From contig RQOL01000361.1 of NCBI GenBank assembly GCA_013076295.1, positions 186,001 to 250,000 of the forward strand: DNA of 64,000 bases. Direction: 5' to 3'. Positions 50,057 through 62,241 of the stretch are shown in pieces. The notes beneath the pieces are model-generated. The model did no database searches. It was given only the letters and a program-made list of their open reading frames with translations, and was not told the DNA's origin. Position 1 is the first letter of the stretch, and each line of letters opens with the position of its first letter. Both the position numbers and the translations under genes were made by a program. The stretch comes from Sanderia malayensis (taxonomy: Eukaryota > Cnidaria > Scyphozoa > Semaeostomeae > Pelagiidae).

Positions 50057-53000
50057 ATGGAAACTGAAGCATGTATTATTAAATGGAACTCTTGTGCCAA
50101 TGATGATAGTGGCCTGGTGAAGTTGAAGGACAAACGTTCTTGGGACAGCTTAGTAAATGCTGCAAGACTCAGAAATCATAACGATATTCTTGAAATTGAT
50201 CGGGCACAAGAGCCAAATCAGTTCCCCGAACATGTGAGATATCATCGGTATTGCCGCCAAATGTTCACAATGAGGAGGGATCTTGAATCTTTGAAGGCTA
50301 TGGGTACTCAAGAAGAGGAGCGTGTTGAAGTTCGCTCAAGCCGCAGATTGTCAACTGAAGAGAGACGTGAGTTCGGAAAATTACCAAAAACGTGTATTTT
50401 CTGCAAAAAAGACAAGTTCGTCAAGAACAGTAAAACACGGGAGAAGCTTAGATTGTGTCAGGAGTTTAGGGCAGATGACACCATGAGAAAAGCAGCAATG
50501 ATGCGTGAAGATACGGATTTGTTAGCCATTTGTAGCGATGAACTAATTGCAAAAGAAGCAATGTATCACCACACGTGCTACAAAAGCTATGTCAAAGTAA
50601 CACAGACTCAAGTGAATAAACCTTTGCCAGTGCAAAGCCAGCCTGATGACCCAGACCCAGGTTCTCGAATTCACAGCATTGACCGAAATTCTTCAGACGA
50701 ATTTTGTTGAAGGGGGATTAACTGACCACCAGGTCATAAAGTCGGCCAAAAAGAATCTTAGAAGGAAACTTGAAAATATGCTTGACGGATTTACTTACAT
50801 AAATGTTGGTAATAAGTTATATGTGTTCCCGCAGACTTTGCTACTAGAAGACATTGTGTCCAATTATGTTGAAATGAGAAACGAACTAGAAAACATGAGA
50901 GCTGTGTCGGAGGAAAGTAAATGCATCGTCCAATGCGCAACTATTATCAAGAAAGAGATTAAAGAAATGAAAGATGAAATGCCGTGGCCACCAAGCTATA
51001 CAGATCTAACTTTTGAGAATATCAGAGTCGGTAACCACCTTGATGCGTTTTAGAGCACTTGCTAAAATCTTCCTATGAGAAAGATTTGAGCGCTCGTGCT
51101 TTTCGCTTAAAATACTCTTTCGCGCAAGATATAATTTATGCAGTATCGAATGGGAAAGTAAAAACACCGAAAAGTATCTTATTTCCCTACTGCATTAAAT
51201 CACTGACTAATAATACAGAGCTTATAAACATAACCTCAAAATTAGGTCATGGCATAAGTTATTCGATGATAGAAGAGCTTGACACTGAAAATGCATATCT
51301 TTGCATCGATGAACATTCTCAAGATGGAGTCCGAATACCGAAGAATACAAGAGAAGGAGAACATACCATGGTTATTTTTGACAACATCGATCGTCGAGAG
51401 GAAACATTGTCTGGTGCTGGGACGACTCATAAAACAAATGGAGTAATTACTCAATGCGTGAGCAACGGCCACCATCCTGACTATCTTATCAAGAAAATGA
51501 AAATTCTGCTACTTTATTTCAACAAATGAAATTGGTCAACTACTCATGGCTGCTAGCAAGATACGCAAGTCTGCCAGAGCAAGTGCCAAGCTGGACGGGT
51601 TATAACATCAGGATTCGATCCGAAGAATGTATAGTCTTAAACAGCATTGGATACTTAGATTGTATTGATCTACCAGCAACAGAGATTTCGACAATTTATG
51701 AAGTTCTTCAATGATCAGTTCAAATCAAAGAAAAGCTCAATTTGAAATACATAGTATGCGTATTTGACCAAGCCATATACGCCAAGGCTACCAAAATAAA
51801 ATGGAAGCGAAAAGAAGAATTTAAAGACTGTATCCTGGTTATGGGAATTTTCCATACATTAATGATGTTTCTTGGCACTATCGGAAAACGCTTTGGTGAT
51901 GCAGGATTGAAAGGTATACTAGTGCAGAGTGGTGTTTTGGCGGAGGGATCCGCAGACAAAGCTCTCCAGGGATCCATGTACAACAGAGCCGTGTGATGTT
52001 TCAAGCTTACTTACGAAGCACTGAACCGGTTGCTGCTGAAGAAGGCGAAGGATTGGTTTGAAGAATGTTAAACTCCAAAGGGAGTATTGGAGAAGGCAGT
52101 GTACGACATTAGAAGTCTCGCAGATGACCTTTGCCAAGACACATTCAATAAAGTAATTGCTGAAGGATCTCTTACTGAGTTTTCCAAATTGTTTGATCAA
52201 TTTGTCAGTTGCCAGATTAAAGGAGATTTATCGCGTTTTTGGCTAAGTTTTCTGGAAATGGTTGAACTTCTCCTTGCAACAATTTACTCGACAAGATCTG
52301 GCAATTGGTTCCTGCACATTGAATGCCTTCGAAACATCACTCCATGGGCATTTGCGTATGATAGGCAAAACTATTCCAGGTATATGACAGCTTACATCGG
52401 AGAAATGCTAAACTTGCAAGAGAGCCACCCAGAAGCATACAAAGAGTTTGTTGACGGAAAGTTTTCAGTTCCACTAATATCAGGAAACACATTTGGACGC
52501 AATGAGCCAGACAAAATAATCGAAGACACTATTAATAGAGATTCAAAAGTTGCAGGTATATTTGCAGTCTTTATACTCTTATCAGTGATAGTTATAGGAG
52601 GAAGTCAAGTGGGCGGGCCATGGCCCCAGAAACCGCGCTTTTGAGCTTTGCTGCGTTAAGTCGTTTTCTTAAAAAACTTTCCTCACCGTAGGTGGAATAA
52701 GTGGGTTCAGTACAAACCATCCTGCTGTGCAAAGATGGAATATCAATGCTAGTTATAGAGCATCGTTGAGGAGATGTCTGCAAGAAACATTACAATACGA
52801 ACCGCAGAAACATATCCATCCAGATTTACGTCCATGAAGCATTGCCAGAGATGAGGAAGATGTACAAGCCATCATGAACGTAATAGAGAATTCATTTATT
52901 GATCCATTCGGCGACAAGGCAGAAAAGCTACAGATGCTTTTGTCTTGGAGCGGTTAAGTGAAGGTCAGATGAAAGACTTTTATGATCCTATCTCGAGGAT

Positions 53001-54537
53001 GAAGCTCAAGACATTTGCCAACATGAAAAAGTCAGTGAAAATCGCAACAAAAAATAAGCTTGTTGTCGTCAAGGCTGATAGAAATCTATTTAGCCCCATA
53101 GCATTAGTAAGCCAAAGAAGAAACCTTCGTCTAGAAAATGTTTTTAGCTTTCCACTGGGTCCATTTCCATGGTCACTTGCAGGATCAGCTGGGGAGCTTC
53201 AGAAAACAAATAAAGCTGCTCTTCTTCATGCTTTAGAAAAGGATGTCCTCCCATGTGAATCGTATCCTGATCATGCATGCACCATATTAGACGGAATGGC
53301 ACTTGTCCAAAAGGCAAAAGTTTCAGGCTACACGTTTCAGAAGTTCGCTTCAGAGCTATTTGAATCGGTACTAGCAGCTGGTGCTAAGTCAGATAGAATC
53401 GACGTAGTCTTCGATGTTTACAGGGATGTTTCCATTAAAAATGCCGAAAGGCTGAAATGAAATACCGTCCCCGTGGTGTTCAAGCAAATTATGCCAAATC
53501 AACCAATAAAGCAGTGGAGCTCTTTCCTTTCTTCCATTGAAAACAAGAAAGAGCTTATCAAGTTTTTAGTGTCTAAGTGGAAGAACCAAAACTATAGGAA
53601 ATCACTAGGCTCCAAAACGGTACTGGTGACTTTGGGAGAGAAATGTTTTCAATTGAAAACACACTCCGTTATTGATATCGAAGAGCTGCATTCTACCCAG
53701 GAAGAAGCAGATACAAGGCTTTTGCTAAATGCCAAGCATGCAAATAGTAATCAATTTGAGCGACCAGTGATACACACACCTGATACAGATGTGATCTGCC
53801 TTTGCATCAGCCACTCAACATACATACAAGGCGAGCTATTTGTGAAAACAGGTGTAAAGAATAAGGCAAGGATAATAAGTATACCGAGAGTTAGAAGCAA
53901 GTTAATCCAGCAAAATGTCACCACAGCATCAGAAAGTGAAATCTCTGGCTGCGATTCTGTGAGCTCATTCAACGGAAAAGGAAAAATAAAGGCCTTGAAG
54001 CTTATGTACAGTAAAGCAGAGTATACAAACGCATTTAAGCAGCTTGGAACAACAATACCAGTTACAGAGGAATTGCACAGTCGCCTAGAAAGATTTACCC
54101 GCGCTTTATATAACTGTGATGAAGGATCGATAAATTCCGCAAGGTATAAGATCTACTGCAGTAAAGATGGAAAAGCTGGTGGTGAGCTACTTCCCCCGTG
54201 TCAAAACAGCCTGAGGCAGCACTGCTTACGTGCAAATTATCAAGCTTATATATGGAGACAAGCTTTGACTCCCAGTATCGACATTGCTCCGCCGGAACAA
54301 AATGGTTGGCAGATAATGGAAGATGGTCTTTTGGCAATTAGATGGATGACATGCAAGCCTGCCCCGGAAGAAGTTCTCGAGCTTTTATCGTGTGATTGCC
54401 GCCGCAAATGCGTAAGAGGGTCGTGTGAGTGCATAGACAATGGATTGAAGTGTACAGAAGCATGTCGTTTAAGTGACTGTGGCAACTTTACTGATGATGT
54501 TGATGTTTTAGAGAGTAATGACTCAGATGAAGAATAA
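50057..54537 (+). pseudogene. Academ-like transposase with XPG/PIN-type nuclease core, broken frames
   Basis: The coding sequence is split by frameshifts and stops into pieces at 50057-50710, 50646-51053, 51059-51529, 51526-51714, 51742-51996, 52087-52644, 52945-53460 and 53473-54537. The first piece has paired Cys/His sites (IIKWNSCAND, YHRYCRQMFT, CIFCKKDKFVK, YHHTCYKSY). The last piece has HSTQEEADTRLLLNAKHA, then IHTPDTDVICLCI and SGCDSVSSFNGKGKIKALK, an arrangement of acidic residues like XPG/FEN nucleases (EAD, DTD, GCD). It ends with a Cys-rich tail (LSCDCRRKCVRGSCECIDNG). An XPG-like nuclease plus a Cys8 zinc region is the published description of Academ transposases. The family call rests on memory of those features. 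Confidence 0.5.
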
Positions 54538-55149
54538 CAGTTTCAGAAAAAGGATTTGTATTTCTAAAGGATGTTTCGTTCATGTACTTTTAAGTGTTAA
54601 TAAATCATAATCTCTCGTTACAGTTGATACAAATGTTTTCCCACAAGCCAAAAAATGTTACATTTTCCGGTTTTATTTATTTCAAGGGTGATTGACTATA
54701 GCGCCCCTCTATAGTCACAGCAGCCCCTGGAAAATCTCAAATGCATTTCAAAGTTATATTGATGCATTTTTGTGCTAAATTACCACCTTACATTCTGAAA
54801 AGATAGGTGGAAAGTGACTTTGCCATTTCTAGGTTATGATGATCATGATGATTTTCAGAAAACGCCCATATCTTATAGAAGGCTACCAAACCTAGATTGC
54901 TATCATGCTTTTCTTGTTAAGTAGCCTCATATCCACCATTTAAACACTGCCATAATTTGTCCCTCGAGGTGAGAATGCTTTCTGCCCTATCTCATGGACT
55001 ATTAGGTTTTTGAGGTCAACTAAAATTCTTTTCAAACTTCACACTGAAATGATCAATTTTCAGAAAGGGCTTTCAGGGGGCAGCGTGGGCGTGGGGCGGT
55101 CGCTTGCCCGGGGGGGAGATTCCACCTCCCACCTTTACTTTTTTTAGAA

Positions 55150-55312
55150 ATGTCACCTCGTAGTATGTATTGTAGGGTTTGTATTGTAGGCTATGTAAGG
55201 TTTGTATTGTAGGGTATGTATTGTAGGGTATGTAGGGTATGTATGTAGGGTATGTATTGTAGGGTATGTAGGGTATGTATTGTAGGGTATGTATGTATGT
55301 ATGTAGGTACAA
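55150..55312 (+). repeat. Minisatellite, units related to GGGTATGTATTGTA
   Basis: Imperfect tandem copies of GTATGTATTGTAGG, ending in a short (TATG)n. It lies between the Academ-like end and the Penelope remnant. Confidence 0.85.
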
Positions 55313-55344
55313 CAATACGAGAGCCCAATTTCCTAAGTTCATAA

Positions 55345-55375
55345 AACGTTTCGATTTAATAATCTTCATCAGTAT
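55345..55375 (-). ncRNA. Hammerhead ribozyme-like core in a Penelope remnant
   Basis: On the minus strand CTGATGA is followed by AGATTATTAAATC and then GAAACG. The two conserved hammerhead blocks (CTGATGA and GAAA) have a short helix II possible between them (GATT/AATC). Penelope-like elements are known to carry hammerhead motifs. Stems I and III and the cleavage site were not confirmed. Confidence 0.45.
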
Positions 55376-55862
55376 AACTATTCTAACAACGATTTGGGGA
55401 TCTACTTATACACCTAATTAACAAAAACATAGGGTAACAAAGGAAAAAACTTAAACCAAGGACCTACTAAATACAATAGTGGTAATGCCAAAATAAAACA
55501 AAGGGTGGGCTGAGAGTACAAAGAGAAGCTATTAGGTCTAGAAAAGTGACAAATATGGAAATCGGATTAGGGAAATGCGGCTGTTGCCCCTTGGAAATAA
55601 AAATAGCGAGAAAAACAAATAAAATAACAATAGGAAAGACACCGCCCATAACAGAGGCACGGCCAAAATAGACCCATAAAACTAAATAAAGAATAAGATC
55701 GAAGAAGAAAAGGATAAAAGAAAACACATGTAGACAAAAGAAAAAATAAAGTAAGAAATGCAAAGATAAAGAATCCACAAGTCCGACATTGAGTCCCTTC
55801 GGTGCAAAACTATCTAACTTAAATTGCCAAAAACCTTCCCTAACTCTAGACTCACTAAACAA
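55376..55862 (-). mobile_element. Penelope-like element remnant (C-terminal end and 3' region)
   Basis: The minus frame starting at 55862 reads SESRVREGFWQFKLDSFAPK then GLN. This is the sequence typical of the end of the GIY-YIG endonuclease part of Penelope-like reverse transcriptases (R-E-x-FW/YW..L.TL.P.GLN). The rest down to 55376 is noncoding 3' region and leads into the hammerhead-like core. The reverse transcriptase itself is absent, as expected for a 5'-truncated copy. Confidence 0.6.
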
Positions 55863-55922
55863 GCTATCGATAACCTAAACCTTAATATCCTCAATAACCT
55901 TAATATCCTTAACATCCTTGGA

Positions 55923-56110
55923 TGTAATGGTGGTTAAGAAGGGGTGTATTTTGGAAACTGATCTCTACTGCGAACCCACTGATACACAACATACTTGTTA
56001 CCAGACCCCTATGTGCGTATTGTAAGTTAGATAGTTCAGTTATGTTGTGTGCAAATAATGGAATGCTGTGATTCCTTGCTTCGATTCTAACTAACATATG
56101 AGATATAACA
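55923..56110 (+). mobile_element. Probable 5' LTR of the Ty3/gypsy element
   Basis: 188 bp from TGTAATGG to ATAACA (TG...CA borders). It is followed directly by TTGGCGACGAGTGATAAAC, which looks like a primer-binding site beginning TGG. The matching 3' LTR was not found before the window end, so the call rests on borders and position only. Confidence 0.4.
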
Positions 56111-56153
56111 TTGGCGACGAGTGATAAACATGGCCAATCACCTCAATCTCTAA

Positions 56154-57140
56154 ATGCCGCCCTTCGATCCAGATGTGGATGTCGGAGCGAGTGTTGCGCC
56201 CAAGTGGAAGCTCTGGGTTGCCTATTTTACAACTTTCCTCATGGCAAACGATATCACTGATACAAAACGCCAGCGAGCCATGCTGCTTTTCATGTCTGGA
56301 CCTCGCGTTCGAGATATATTTCGACAATTGCCCGATACGGGAGATGATGACGATTTTGATACTGCTTTAGAAAAACTGAATGCCCATTTCGAGCCTCAGA
56401 AAAATCATATCTACGATGTTTATAAATTTCGTCAAACCAAACAGCAGCCCCACAAGACTATCGATAACTATCATACATGCCTTCGAGCCCTGGGGGCACC
56501 TTGAGAATTTCACAATCTAGACTTTGAAATACTGCTACAAATTGTTCTAAATGGCTCATCCAGTTTACTTCGAAAACAAGCCTTGCGGGATAATAACATG
56601 ATGTTGCAGAATTTGCTTCTAGCTGGTCAACAGGAAGAAATCAGTCAATTTAAAGCAGCTGATATTGAAAGAAAAGAGAAAGACGAAACAAGCTATGTCA
56701 AGAGACGGGATCATAATAATCATACACAAAGAAAACCCCAGCCTAGATCTGCCAGAAAAACCTGCTACTGCTGTGGAGGGGAATGGCCTCATCAAAACGG
56801 AAAATGTCAAGCAACAGGTCAAACATGCAGGAAATGTAACAAGCTTAATCATTTTGCGAAACAATGTCATATGAAACAAGGAAAAATGAACAACACAGCA
56901 AGAAGAAACGCCGTTATACGCCCATTGGACATTTCAGATAATAGCAGTGCTTCAGATAGTGACCCTGATTATTGTTATGCAATCAGTACAAAAGTTAGGA
57001 AGTCCAAGCCTGAGATGAATATCACTATAAATGGTCAAGTTGTCAAGTTTACAATAGACACTGGATCCTCCATAAATGTAATCAGCCATACGGTTTTCAA
57101 AAAAGCTCCAAAATATCAATTTACCGAAAACAACAATTAA
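56154..57140 (+). pseudogene. Ty3/gypsy Gag, nucleocapsid and protease region
   Basis: Gag starts at MPPFDPDVDVGASVAPKWKL (56154) and is cut by TGA at 56502-56504. The same protein continues in another piece (56583-57140) with two zinc knuckles (CYCCGGEWPHQNGKC and CRKCNKLNHFAKQC). The retroviral-type aspartic protease follows, with its active site FTIDTGSSINVIS. The frame closes at 57138, short of the normal protease end, so another shift is needed to reach the polymerase. Confidence 0.85.
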
Positions 57141-57243
57141 AGCATTTCCTTTCAACTCTGCAACACCCATCCAGATAAAAGGGAAATTTGATACAACACT
57201 GGAAACTAAACCTTAATTCACTGTTGCCACAATCAATGTCACA

Positions 57244-58891
57244 GTGGATGACGGAGGTTTTGTTCTCAGTTCAACAACTGCGCAAGAGTTGGAAATTGTG
57301 CGTCTCAACCTACATTCTGTTCAGACTCCTAAACCAGATACCACGGAATTGCTGGAACTGGAACGTGTACAAGACCCTGGATTAAAAGAAATTTGGCCCA
57401 AAAACACAGCACTCTTCGGTGGGATTGGAAAATTAAAAGATAAACAGATTCAGCTCAAAATAGATCCAGATGTCCAACCTGTAGCACAACAAGAATGTCG
57501 GATTTCTTTCCAATTAAGACAAAAGGTGGAACAAGAATTACAGAAACTTGAATCTCAAAACATAACTGAAAAAGTACCCGATACTGAATCTACAGACTGG
57601 GTCTCACCAATAGTGGGGGTACCAAAGAAAGATGATAAAATATGTGTGTGTGTGTGGATATGCGAGCTGTAAACACTGCCATCAAGCGAATAAGGCACCT
57701 TATCCCGACCGTTGAAGTTATATCATTGAATCTGAATGGTTCCAAATACTTTTCCAAGTTGGATATGTCACAGGCCTATCAACAGTTGGAACTTTCACCA
57801 GGCAGTCGCACTATAACTACTTTCACTACTCACGCTGGTCTGTACTGATACAAACGTCTAAACTACGGAACAAATTCTGCAGCAGAAATATTCCAGCATA
57901 CTCTTACACAAGTACTACAAGGCCTCAAAGGAGTTATAAACATTGCAGATGACATTCTGGTCTTTGCACCTACAAAGGAAGAACATAATGAAGCTCTGCA
58001 TGCTTGTCTTCAACAACTTCGAGAACACAACTTGAAACTAAACCTAAGTAAGTGCAAATTTCAGAAACGTAATCTCGAATTCTTTGGTTTGATTTTCTCC
58101 GACAAAGGCAAACAGCCAGATCCAAAGAAGATTTCAGCATTTGTAAACAGCGAACAGCCAAAAACAGCAAGTGAAGTGAGAAGCCTTCTCGGAATGGCAA
58201 ACTACAGTGCACATTTCATCAAAGACTGTGCTACGATTACAGAGCCATTGCGTCAACTAACTAGAAAAGATGCCCACTTCGCAAGGACAGAAGCGCACCA
58301 AGAAGCCTACAACAAGCTAAAAACTACATTGATCAACAGTCCCGTCATGACGTACTTTGACATTTCAAAAGAAACGAGTATCCTTGTCAATGCAAGCCCT
58401 GTTGGATTATCCGCCATCTTAGTCACAGTGAGTGACTAAGATGGCGGATAATCAGTGAGTCACAGATCATTGCCTATGCTAGTAAAGCATTGACTGACAC
58501 AGAGAAAAGGTATTCTCAGACTGAGAAGGAGGCCCTTGCTATAGTATGGGGAATTGAACATTTCCATATATATATATATGGTGCTCCATTTGAGTTGTAC
58601 ATGGACCACAAACCACTAGAATTCATCTACGAAAACCCGTTGTCGAAGCCAGCTGCCAGGATTGAACGGCGGATGTTACGGCTGCAGCAATACAACTTTT
58701 CAGTCGTATACAAATCCGGTACAGATAATCCCGCCGATTATTTGTCGCGTCATCCTAGCAACATGAAATACAAACGAAATGACATTGCAGAAGAATACGT
58801 GAATTTTATTGCAAACGCTGCAGTACCAGAAGCCTTAACAATGAAGGATATAAAGAAGCTACTCAACAAGACAACACCCTTCGTGCATTGA
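57244..58891 (+). pseudogene. Ty3/gypsy reverse transcriptase and RNase H
   Basis: Pieces in several frames give a full gypsy polymerase order. RT begins with DWVSPIVGVPKKD. A (TG)n expansion at 57641-57656 shifts the frame, then SKYFSKLDMSQAYQQLEL follows. TGA sits at 57846-57848 (LY-stop-YKRL), then INIADDILVF (catalytic DD), LNLSKCKFQ and LGMANYSAHFI. RNase H follows with TSILVNASPVGLSAIL and YSQTEKEALAIVWGIEHF, then the connection LSRHPSNM. The RNase H position usually held by Asp (DASPxGL) is Asn here. A palindrome at 58406-58453 interrupts the frame between NASP and the next RNase H motif. The copy is inactive. Confidence 0.85.
58406..58453. repeat. Perfect 21-22-bp palindrome inside the gypsy RNase H region
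   Basis: GATTATCCGCCATCTTAGTC(AC) then AGTGA then the exact reverse complement. It breaks the RNase H frame with an in-frame TAA and looks like a local inverted duplication, biological or arising in assembly. Confidence 0.85.
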
Positions 58892-58989
58892 GAGCTGCAG
58901 TTCAAACAGGACATTGGAATGTTGATAATTTGAAGCATTACCAACAGATCAACCATGAAATCACGGTTGATCACACTTCTCCATATCAC

Positions 58990-60090
58990 ATAATATACTT
59001 CTCCACGGTACGAAAATAATTCTACCAGCATCGTTACAAGACCGTGTAGTCAAACTGGCCCACGAAGGACACCAGGGACACTCGAAAACTACAGCTCTTC
59101 TACGAGAATATGTCTGGTTTCCATACCTCGGAAAGTTAGTTAAGGTAGACATTGACCGCTGCCTGGCATGTCAATCATTGTCATAGCCCAATCCACCAGA
59201 ACCACTACTGTCAACACCTATGCCCGATCGTCCATGGCAAGATATAAACATTGATTTCTGTGGACCTTTTCCATCAGGCCACTACATCTTGGTAGTCACC
59301 GACCGCTACTCCCGTTTTCCAGAAGTGGAGATATTAACATCAACATCTGCAAAGAAAGTTATTCCGAAACTGGACACTATCTTCGCCCGTCATGGTTTAC
59401 CCTCAACGTTAACATCAGATAACGGCCCACCCTTTCAAAGCGAAGAGTTCAAACGCTATCTACAACGCCTTGGAATAAAGCATACCCCATCAACACCTTT
59501 ATGGCCTCAAGGAAATTCGGAGGTAGAGGCATTTAATAAGCCCTTGGAAAAAGCTATACAAGCAGCACACGTCGAATGTCGCCTATGGCAGCAAGAATTT
59601 TCCAAATTTCTGCTAAATTATCGCTCAACACCTCATTCTACTACTCGTATACCTCCAGCACAGCTACTATACAATCGTAAGATACAAAGCAAGTTACCAA
59701 CTCTGCACAAAAACTCAGTAGTAAACAGACATAAAGAGGCAAAAGATAATCAAAACCTCAACAAAGAAAAGGCAAGAAAATACGCTAACGAGCGTCGAGG
59801 AGCGAAATAAAATCATCTTCAAATCGGCGATAGAGTGCTAATAAAACCAACAAAAACAAACAAGCTCAGCACAAACTTCGGCACAACTCCGTACACTGTA
59901 ATTTCTGTAAAGGGATCAAGAATAACAGCAGAACGTAATGGTCACAAGATCACCAGAAACACGTCATTTTTCAAACGGATTAACGAGAACATTGTTGATG
60001 ACGAATCTGATATTGACTGTGAAATAGAGAGAAATCACAAAGATAATAGCACACGTGAACAACCAGAATTACGAAAGCTTAATGTGGTTG
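58990..60090 (+). pseudogene. Ty3/gypsy integrase and C-terminal end
   Basis: The zinc-binding HHCC part is visible (LAHEGHQGHSKTTALL ... DIDRCLACQSLS), followed by TAG at 59184-59186 where other copies would continue. The core at 59220-59810 has the DDE residues: D in WQDINIDFCGPFPSGH, D in TLTSDNGPPFQSEEF and E in GNSEVEAFNKPL. A further frame (59835-60080) carries the C-terminal GPY/chromodomain-like stretch (TNFGTTPYTVISVKG). The element stops at about 60090, where a GGTTGGTTGGTTGG tract begins; no 3' LTR follows. Confidence 0.85.
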
Positions 60091-60199
60091 GTTGGTTGGT
60101 TGGCACGTTAATTTTGTTTTTGTTGTTAGAATAGCTATACTGGTGAAGATTATTAAATTGAAACGTTTAAAGCTGAAGTTTATTTTTGTTATTACCTTT

Positions 60200-60256
60200 G
60201 TATGTATGTATGTATGTATGTATGTATGTATGTATGTATGTATGTATGTATGTATG
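60200..60256 (+). repeat. (TATG)n microsatellite
   Basis: About fourteen units, attached to the second copy of repeat R1. Confidence 0.95.
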
Positions 60257-60360
60257 GGCATGAGCGGCAGCGAATGCAGTGCGCGAAGCGTGCCAACCAC
60301 ATTAAGCTTTTGTTACTTGACAGGATCCAGGGAGGAAGCGAAGCGACCGCGCCAGCTAGT
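60257..60360 (+). repeat. Dispersed repeat R1, copy 2
   Basis: GGGCATGAGCGGCAGCGAAT to GGAAGCGAAGCGACCGCGCC, nearly identical to 48178-48290 and likewise preceded by (TATG)n. Confidence 0.7.
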
Positions 60361-61552
60361 CTCTACATATATTACGTGAGCGGTGACGAAAACAACGCTC
60401 AAAGCCCACCAACTGACCAACTTTGTACAAACTACTTCGAAAATTCCTCTGATCTGTTCTTTTTGAAAACTACCCATAATTCTTCCCACTGACGTCTATA
60501 CTACTAATATGTATTTTGTTTTTCGAAATTTGTTTTCCTTTTCCAGATATTTTCAAGTTTCTACCTCGAAAATTTTTCCGCCCTTTGTTTTCTTCTCATC
60601 TGTGCTTTGTGTACTTTGTCAGATCCTGCCGTGCCAAGCCTCTTGTTTTGTGTGCGAGGGGGAGATGCCTGAGCTTCGATGTGTACCAAAGCATTGAGCC
60701 GAGCAAAACATGTTGTGCTCAGCGACCCCCTGGCTAAAAGCATTTGAAATCACATCATGATTCTGGAAAGGTCAATCGTGCGTTGTTTACAGTTTTCGAA
60801 ACAATGAATCCCTGTTGCGTTTGACACAAATCCGACAGCATCTTTTGTTACTGTGGCCTTTGATTGACGAGGAAGTTGCTTCCTTCCTTGAGCGAGTGTG
60901 CACGTGCACTCAAGCATGCAATCCGAATGAATTCGTTTGCCTGGCTGGCTGCATTTTATTTTTGTTGCCGTTTTACTCGAGATTTCCAACTTTAGACGCA
61001 GTTGTCAAAAGCTATTCTGCCTTTCCTTGCAATCAACTGGAATTTTACTTGGAGCTCCCTATTCAGAACTGTTTCCCAAAGAACTTCATAGGTAAGTGGC
61101 TACGTTTTTTCTTTATTTTTCCCCTCAGTTGTATTGATTTATTCACCTCAGATTCCGTGATCAAAAACTCGCTTTTCAAATTCATCCAGCCGTGCAATAA
61201 ATTTTCAAAGTTTCACTCATATTCTCTATAAATTGACTCTGATTTGTTTGAAACAGCTCTGATCAATCAATACTAAAACTCTAATTCGATTTTTGCAGAT
61301 ATGGATGTGAAACTCTAACTCGGCAGGCTGGAAAACAGCTATTTTCATATTCCATTGAAGCAGGCGGTGCGGAGAAGCATGCAAATCCTCCGAAACGGTT
61401 TCTCCTTGGCATGCACAGAATTAATGTTCACCACTGACCATCGGAAGGCTAAAGTAGTGGATTTCAATCACGTCATTTTCGTGACGTCTCGATAACATAA
61501 ACGTGTACTCGAGCTGGAAACAATTTCTTCAACTTCACCTGGGATCTAAACT
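60361..61552. other. No recognised gene; several medium ORFs of repeat-like character
   Basis: Minus-strand frames at 60561-60743 and 60750-60989, and a + frame at 60815-61231 that could end at a donor-like CATAG|GTAAGTGG (61091), were examined. None has a family I know and none joins to another exon convincingly. Confidence 0.35.
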
Positions 61553-61577
61553 GTAAGTAAGTAAGTAAGTAAGTACG
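61553..61577 (+). repeat. (GTAA)n microsatellite, tail of the SINE
   Basis: Six GTAA units at the 3' end (minus-strand sense) of the SINE. Confidence 0.9.
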
Positions 61578-61814
61578 AATATTTATACTGGATAGCCACT
61601 TCAACTATGATAGCTGTTATCAATGTGGGTCCAGTTGGTATAAACCCTTACCCCCAGAAATTCTGGGTACTCATTTACCGACCTCGGAAGGATGGACAGC
61701 TGAGTTGGCTGACGGCTTGTAGTTCGTGGTTCCGGCCATACGTGGATTTGAACCAGTGAAGGCATTACCTCTAAAGGATCAAACCCAGCGCCTTAACCAC
61801 TAGGCTACACCACC
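61578..61814 (-). mobile_element. tRNA-derived SINE
   Basis: On the minus strand the head reads GTGGTGTAGCCTAGTGGTTA AGGCGCTGGG, with an A-box-like TAGCCTAGTGG. A B-box-like GGTTCAAATCC follows about 55 bases later. A non-tRNA body then runs down to the (GTAA)n tail. It has SINE structure: Pol III tRNA-like head, body, short simple tail. A diverged relative lies at 11035-11195. Confidence 0.75.
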
Positions 61815-62241
61815 GTGTAAGCCTAGTGGAAATGTGCCCACCATTCAGTTCCAATTCAAGACCCCAAAGTTGTGTATGTGGTCGGTGAAATATGTGAGTG
61901 AATGAATTAAAAACTTTCATGATCTGCTTTATTTAAAACCCTTTTATGTATATCATTAAATTTTGACTGCGTGTTTAGATGCATCTAACTTTGGGACCCC
62001 TCTAAAATTTTCGCAATGCGCTTTTGTATTGCTTTCATGGAATTCGTGTAGTTGTAAATATGTTTTTACCAATTTGATCTCTATTTTTAATATTGTATAT
62101 TCTCTAATCGAAATTTCGAATTAAATGGATCCAATTATGTTTTCTGATATACAATTCAATCCCAACAATTCTCTCCATTCGGTTTAAATCCAGACGTTTC
62201 TGGCACGCTCAGAAGTGCACGAACATTTGCATCACGGAAAA

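Larger units (their letters stand above)
49337..55001 (+). mobile_element. Academ-like DNA transposon, decayed
   Basis: The left sub-terminal sequence (TAGTCCATGAGAT ... AGGGACAAATCATGCC, 49337-49402) recurs inverted at the right (54948-55001). A second block with ATGATAGCA and GGTAGC also recurs inverted (about 49445-49475 and 54880-54915). Between them lies a broken + strand transposase-like gene with a Cys/His-rich N terminus and an XPG/PIN-type nuclease core, which is the description given for Academ transposons. The terminal bases and target duplication could not be fixed. Confidence 0.5.
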
